Assembly (NCBI GenBank): GCA_002715405.1
Contig: PAZD01000019.1
Location: 52,026-62,103, forward strand
Source of the DNA: Acidimicrobiaceae bacterium
Lineage (GTDB): Bacteria > Actinomycetota > Acidimicrobiia > Acidimicrobiales > UBA8592
DNA length: 10,078 nt
Reading direction: 5' to 3'
How positions within the stretch are numbered: position 1 is the first letter of the stretch; each line of letters opens with the position of its first letter. The notes below the pieces were generated by a model. The model saw only the letters and a list, made by a program, of their open reading frames with translations. It was not told the DNA's origin and made no database searches. A program made the position numbers and the translations under genes. Below are positions 7,076 through 10,078 of the stretch, in pieces.

Positions 7076-8071
7076 ATGAGGATCCTTGTAGCCCCAGACA
7101 AGTTTAAAGGAACGGCATCAGCTCAAGTAGTGGCTGAATCCATTCGCACCGCCCTAGGGAACGACGATACGGTCTACCTTCAGCCACTCGCGGATGGGGG
7201 AGAAGGAACGGTTCAAGCATTTGGGGGGCCAAACAGAAACGATACCGTTTTAGATCCCCATAACAATCCGGTAGAAGCCCAATGGAGGCTTCACGGGGAC
7301 TTTGCTGTTATCGAAATGGCTGAAGCCTCAGGTCTCACCCTCGTAGGTGGGCCTGAAAATAATGATCCCATTGCTGCGACAACTTATGGGACAGGACAAT
7401 TAATCGCAATAGCGATCGAAAGGGGGGCAAGAGAGATACTGGTGGGTGCTGGAGGTTCAGCAACCACAGATGGTGGTTTGGGTGCCCTTGAGGCGTTACA
7501 TCCTCTTCAACGGCTCAGAGAAGTATCCATAACTATCGCATGTGATGTGAAAACACCCTTCAATCAGGCTGCTGAAACCTTTGGACCCCAAAAAGGCGCT
7601 TCTCCATCTCAAGTTCAGTTTCTCAAACGCCGACTTGAAAGAGTTGCGCAGATGTATCTAGAAGATAGAGGTAAGGATGTTTCAACGATGGAAATGGCAG
7701 GTGCAGCCGGAGGATTTGCGGGTGGACTTGCATCTGTTGGAGCCACTTTAGTAAACGGTTTTGATGCGGTTTCGGAGGCGGTAGAGCTTTTAGATTCTAT
7801 TGAAAAAGCAGATCTTGTTATCACAGGGGAAGGTCATGTTGATGAATCTAGCTTCGGTGGGAAAGTTGTGGGTGGAGTATTAGAACTAGCCCGAGAAACT
7901 GGAACGCCAGCAATCATCATCGCAGGTGGATGGGAGAAATCGGTTACCCCCTCTGTTCCGATCTATGGGTTAGAAGAGGAGGTAGGGAGAGATAACGCCT
8001 ATACAAAAACACAAAAATCCATAGCCTTAGTAGCAGAGAAGGCCATCTCGAACTGGAAAAAAGGCCGATAG
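7076..8071 (+). CDS. glycerate kinase (GlxK/GarK family)
   Basis: Phosphorylates D-glycerate with ATP, linking glycerate from glyoxylate, serine or sugar-acid breakdown to glycolysis; the family members characterised mostly give 2-phosphoglycerate. Diagnostic blocks in order: APDKFKGTASA (6-16), PLADGGEGTV (37-46), EMAEASGL (80-87), ATTYGTGQLI (101-110), LVGAGGSATTDGGLGALEAL (122-141), IACDVKTPF then FGPQKGAS (154-176), GAAGGFAGGL (209-218) and ADLVITGEGHVDESSFGGKVV (245-265). At 331 residues it is shorter than the usual 370-380. The segment after GALEAL, which normally carries a GARFxD-type strand and loop, is mostly missing, while the conserved blocks on both sides are intact. ATG 7076 fits the family start exactly, though its ribosome binding site is weak. 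It ends with TAG, which shows that TAG serves as a normal stop in this genome. folB follows after 23 bases. Confidence 0.92.
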   Translation: MRILVAPDKFKGTASAQVVAESIRTALGNDDTVYLQPLADGGEGTVQAFGGPNRNDTVLDPHNNPVEAQWRLHGDFAVIEMAEASGLTLVGGPENNDPIAATTYGTGQLIAIAIERGAREILVGAGGSATTDGGLGALEALHPLQRLREVSITIACDVKTPFNQAAETFGPQKGASPSQVQFLKRRLERVAQMYLEDRGKDVSTMEMAGAAGGFAGGLASVGATLVNGFDAVSEAVELLDSIEKADLVITGEGHVDESSFGGKVVGGVLELARETGTPAIIIAGGWEKSVTPSVPIYGLEEEVGRDNAYTKTQKSIALVAEKAISNWKKGR

Positions 8072-8094
8072 TATTAAAAGGTGAGGGGGTATCT

Positions 8095-8454
8095 ATGGCT
8101 GATCTAATCGAGTTAAAGGGTATAAAGGCTTTAGGGACAATAGGTGTTCTGCCAGAAGAACAAGAACGAGCTCAACCATTTGAAGTTGATATCTCTTTGG
8201 AAAGCGATCTAAGCAAATCCGGTCAAACCGACCAGTTAACCGATACTGTCAATTACGCTGAAATAGTTGAAGTTGTCGTAAACGTCATTTCAGGCGAGAG
8301 TAATCAACTACTTGAGCGGGTTGCGCAAAGAATTGCTGACGAAACTCTTCGCATTCATGCGGTCGATGCGGTTACCATCACCATTCGGAAACTTCGACCT
8401 CCAGTACCTCATCTGGTCGACCATTCTGCTGTCACTATTCGTCGTGAACGTTAA
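8095..8454 (+). CDS. folB: dihydroneopterin aldolase (FolB)
   Basis: Cleaves 7,8-dihydroneopterin to 6-hydroxymethyl-dihydropterin and glycolaldehyde in folate synthesis; small cytosolic tunnel-fold enzyme of 119 residues, the usual size. Visible motifs: IELKGIKALGTIGVLPEEQ (5-23) with the Glu21/Glu22 region, the substrate-loop DTVNY (50-54), LLERVA with Glu74, and the catalytic-lysine block ITIRKLRPPVP with Lys99. The residue before the GVLPEE block is Ile rather than the common His, a moderate divergence. ATG 8095 follows GTGAGGGGG at 8081-8089. It is the last plus-strand gene of the run that begins near 6158, and it faces a convergent dihydropteroate-synthase-like gene, so two folate-type genes meet tail to tail. 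Confidence 0.93.
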   Translation: MADLIELKGIKALGTIGVLPEEQERAQPFEVDISLESDLSKSGQTDQLTDTVNYAEIVEVVVNVISGESNQLLERVAQRIADETLRIHAVDAVTITIRKLRPPVPHLVDHSAVTIRRER

Positions 8455-8489
8455 CCGTTTAGCAAATACATTCACCATCTGAGGACTTA

Positions 8490-8609
8490 TCAGGTTCCAT
8501 CCAGTTCTCTTTGTGCTTCTAGAATCTGCTCAGGAATATGCGTTCGGCCATAGTCAAAACCAACATCGAGGAGAATATCCAGTAAGTCCCTTCGGCCATC
8601 CTCCATATT
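8490..8609 (-). pseudogene. in-frame continuation of the dihydropteroate-synthase-like gene beyond TAG
   Basis: Read on the minus strand directly after the TAG at 8612-8610, the same frame stays open for 39 codons up to TGA at 8492-8490. It begins NMEDGRRDLL and contains DYGRTHIPEQILEAQREL, which has the composition of real protein rather than of non-coding DNA. Adding it brings the upstream product to a typical DHPS length. The Arg-Thr-His in GRTHIP falls near the C-terminus, where DHPS enzymes carry their substrate-binding Arg-x-His. It may be a tail separated by a nonsense mutation, a consensus base error (TGG read as TAG), or a readthrough product. No other gene is seen in 8455-8609. Confidence 0.5.
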
Positions 8610-9251
8610 CTATGGAAGAGCAATATATATCGGAAGCTCAAAGACACGCAGACGTTCTAAATTCCTATAAATCTTTTCTTGAAATCTGAAACGGTCCTCC
8701 CAAGCCCAATCAGCAGGTCCGAAACCAGTTCCAGGATCTAAGATCAACTGCTCCTTGTTTACTCCTGCTTGATCTAACCTTTCAAGTGCATTCTCAAACC
8801 ATAAAAGAATCGTTGCAAGCGGATCTCCAGTAACAAATTCGAGGCTTTTCGGGTCATCTCCGTTAAGAAAAGGGAGTATCACTGGTACACCACGATCAGC
8901 GGCGATTTCTACCATTGCTGGATCCTGGAGCCCATCGGACGCATTCATGAAATTTGCTCCAGCATCCAGTGCCCGCTCCATGATTTCTGGGTTCCAGGTG
9001 TCGATAGATAGCTCGATTTCCAGCTCCGCAAGAGCTTGTAATTTCCCATCGAGGCGCTGCCACTCTTCTTCAGTGCTAACACGATCAGCGTATTGGGTTG
9101 AACCGGCAGCACCAATATCAATTCCTATACAGCCTTGCTGCAACAAATCTTTCGCTCGAGCAATAGTTTCACCAACGGTAGTAGCGATAGAGAAGTCAGC
9201 TAAAGAGTCATGAGACGCATTAATTACACCGTGAAGTTTCACCTCGCCCAC
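8610..9251 (-). CDS. dihydropteroate synthase-like pterin-binding protein (possibly truncated)
   Basis: Pterin-binding TIM-barrel protein related to FolP, which joins hydroxymethyl-dihydropterin pyrophosphate and p-aminobenzoate. From GTG 9251 it has 213 residues. Kept features: LHGVINASHDSLADFS (Asn11 as in NVTPDSFSD), IDIGAAGST (44-52), SIDTW with Asp84, FMNASDG with Asn103, and LDPGTGFG with Asp172. Altered features: GGESTRPG has become GAAGSTQYA, so the p-aminobenzoate-loop Arg-Pro is lost, and the Ser-Arg-Lys strand is not found because the frame stops at IYIALP. The frame is open to TTG 9323, but that extension is Cys- and Leu-rich, unlike FolP, and would leave only 28 bases to the divergent cysO gene; I therefore prefer GTG 9251 (GTG 9242 is also possible). 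FolB lies opposite. It could be a diverged FolP, a second non-canonical paralog, or a decaying copy. Confidence 0.72.
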   Translation of the reverse strand: MGEVKLHGVINASHDSLADFSIATTVGETIARAKDLLQQGCIGIDIGAAGSTQYADRVSTEEEWQRLDGKLQALAELEIELSIDTWNPEIMERALDAGANFMNASDGLQDPAMVEIAADRGVPVILPFLNGDDPKSLEFVTGDPLATILLWFENALERLDQAGVNKEQLILDPGTGFGPADWAWEDRFRFQEKIYRNLERLRVFELPIYIALP

Positions 9252-9351
9252 GGTAGAGCCGCAACAAGACAGATCCACCGCGAAACCGACGAACAAAAGT
9301 AAATTTCGGGTTATCTGAAGCAAAGGAACTTATTCCCGATAAATTCACAAT

Positions 9352-9645
9352 ATGTCCGTTAAGATCCGTATTCCCACAACCTTAAGAATCTTAACGTCTG
9401 GAGAATCTGAAGTCAGCGCCAGCGAAGGGACTGTTGCTGACATTGTTGCCGAGCTCTGCCAAAATTATCCTGATTTTGACGGCCGCCTAGTCGACGAAGA
9501 TGGAAATTTATTGCGGTTCGTAAATATGTACCTTGAAGATGAAGACATTCGTTTTCTCCAGGGGTTAGAGACTTTGGTAACTAATGGACAAACAATCTCA
9601 ATAATTCCTGCTGTCGCAGGTGGATCGCCGATACTTATCTATTAA
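9352..9645 (+). CDS. cysO: CysO/MoaD-family sulfur carrier protein with extended C-terminus
   Basis: Ubiquitin-fold carrier of 97 residues. Start MSVKIRIPTTLRILTSGE, the block RFVNMYLEDEDIRF (55-68) and the end TISIIPAVAGG (81-91) are very close to M. tuberculosis CysO, which carries sulfide as a C-terminal thiocarboxylate for cysteine synthesis from O-phosphoserine (partners CysM, MoeZ and the protease Mec). Known active carriers of this family normally end at the diglycine. Here six residues, SPILIY, follow Gly90-Gly91, so the glycine tail would have to be exposed by proteolysis before activation. No partner gene is in the window. ATG 9352 has no ribosome binding site, and GATAAAT at 9338-9344 is -10-like, so a leaderless mRNA is possible. 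MoaD of molybdopterin synthesis or ThiS are the alternatives, but the match is best to CysO. Confidence 0.82.
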   Translation: MSVKIRIPTTLRILTSGESEVSASEGTVADIVAELCQNYPDFDGRLVDEDGNLLRFVNMYLEDEDIRFLQGLETLVTNGQTISIIPAVAGGSPILIY

Positions 9646-9717
9646 GAAATAAAGATCTTTTCCTCTCAAGTCGGAATCATTTGGTCATTTCAGTACCATT
9701 ACTATGCTGAAAAACAT

Positions 9718-9748
9718 TTTATTTTTTGGTTTAAATGTAAAAAATAAA
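9718..9748. repeat. AT-only inverted repeat in the groEL leader
   Basis: TTTATTTTTT (9718-9727) and AAAAAATAAA (9739-9748) pair perfectly over 10 bp around an 11-base loop, with CAT/ATG able to extend the stem after one bulged base. It lies in a very AT-rich stretch: 14 G or C among the 80 bases 9711-9790. It could be a terminator for cysO, an operator, or a curved/UP-type promoter element for groEL; the sequence alone does not decide. The remainder of 9646-9809 shows only a short palindrome, AAAGATCTTT at 9651-9660. Confidence 0.5.
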
Positions 9749-9777
9749 TGGAATAAAAAAGCAAAACGTATTGTTCT

Positions 9778-9783
9778 TATAAA
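9778..9783 (+). promoter_or_regulatory. candidate -10 element for groEL
   Basis: TATAAA, followed by T, lies 26 bases before the start codon and would leave a leader of about 20 bases holding the ribosome binding site AGAGGAG (9795-9801). There is no recognisable -35; the position is occupied by an A-tract. No CIRCE element (TTAGCACTC-N9-GAGTGCTAA), the HrcA operator common upstream of groE genes, is visible in 9646-9809. Confidence 0.27.
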
Positions 9784-9809
9784 TAGAAAGCCAAAGAGGA
9801 GATATTTTA

Positions 9810-10078
9810 ATGGCAAAGATCATTTCATTTGATGAAGAAGCCCGACGAGGTCTTGAAGCAGGCATGAATACTCTTGCTGACGCTGTCCGTGTAACCCTTG
9901 GGCCTAAAGGGCGTAACGTCGTACTCGATAAGAAATGGGGGGCGCCTACAATCACAAATGATGGTGTCTCTATTGCAAAAGAGATTGATCTGGAAGACCC
10001 TTACGAACGTATCGGTGCGGAGTTGGTAAAAGAGGTTGCAAAGAAAACTGACGACGTCGCAGGTGATGGAACAACCAC
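9810..10078 (+). CDS. groL: 60 kDa chaperonin GroEL (3' end outside window)
   Basis: Cytosolic folding chaperonin subunit. Only the first 89 codons are present, all in the equatorial ATPase domain: MAKIISFDEEARRGLEAGMN, then LADAVRVTLGPKGRNVVLDK (22-41, ATP phosphate-binding GPKGRNV), then ITNDGVSIAKEIDLEDPYE (48-66), and DVAGDGTT (82-89) with the catalytic aspartate at residue 86. ATG 9810 has a strong AGAGGAG eight bases upstream. No groES precedes it; the upstream neighbour is a sulfur carrier gene. A lone groEL recalls mycobacterial groEL2, which also lies downstream of a DUF3263/LytR_C pair. Confidence 0.97.
   Translation, partial: MAKIISFDEEARRGLEAGMNTLADAVRVTLGPKGRNVVLDKKWGAPTITNDGVSIAKEIDLEDPYERIGAELVKEVAKKTDDVAGDGTT

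Noticed and set aside
8455..8489. Strong terminator between folB and the DHPS-like gene
   Set aside because: Only a 4-bp CTGA/TCAG stem was visible and there is no T-run; not enough to call.
8610..8612. TAG reassigned as a sense codon in this genome
   Set aside because: glxK ends in TAG at its expected C-terminus with a further stop close behind, so TAG works as a stop elsewhere in the window.
9731..9955. A 74-codon minus-strand frame across the groEL start
   Set aside because: It lies opposite the start of groEL and the AT-rich leader and looks like no known protein.

Overview
The window looks like a chromosomal segment of an AT-leaning actinobacterium, plausibly an uncultured Acidimicrobiia-type lineage (inference). 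The support is a ClpC very close to mycobacterial ClpC1, an LppM-like lipoprotein domain, a DUF3263 protein next to a LytR_C membrane protein, a CysO-like sulfur carrier, and groEL with no groES directly before it. There are no insertion sequences, CRISPR arrays, phage genes or integration sites. This is mostly housekeeping DNA with several odd proteins in it.

Layout, left to right. (1) The 3' part of clpC (1-2220, plus) runs in from the left edge. (2) An LppM-like lipoprotein domain, a transmembrane helix and a HAD phosphatase-like domain are fused in one frame (2298-3737, plus). (3) A Crp/Fnr regulator (minus) converges on it, with a small hairpin at the junction. (4) A divergent promoter region leads into ispF (MEP isoprenoid pathway), which overlaps rlmB (23S rRNA 2'-O-methylation) by 8 bp. 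tRNA-Thr(TGT) follows. (5) A plus-strand run holds the DUF3263 protein, the LytR_C protein, a glycerate kinase and folB. (6) A divergent dihydropteroate-synthase-like gene lies on the minus strand. Its frame is interrupted by a TAG and stays open for 39 more codons. (7) A CysO/MoaD-like ubiquitin-fold carrier follows on plus, with six residues beyond the diglycine. (8) A very AT-rich leader with an inverted repeat precedes the first 89 codons of groEL, cut by the right edge.

The genes do not form one pathway. ClpC and GroEL are proteostasis, IspF is isoprenoid synthesis, RlmB and tRNA-Thr are translation, and FolB plus the DHPS-like protein point to folate. CysO points to the O-phosphoserine/CysO cysteine route, and the LppM and LytR_C proteins belong to the envelope. 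The observations most worth checking are the lipoprotein-HAD fusion with an altered catalytic motif, the CysO-like protein with a masked diglycine, and the interrupted, motif-degenerate DHPS-like gene. No stretch longer than 300 bases lacks a gene; the largest gaps are about 130-240 bases (4410-4577, 6025-6157, 8455-8609 or to 8489 if the DHPS tail is counted, 9646-9809).
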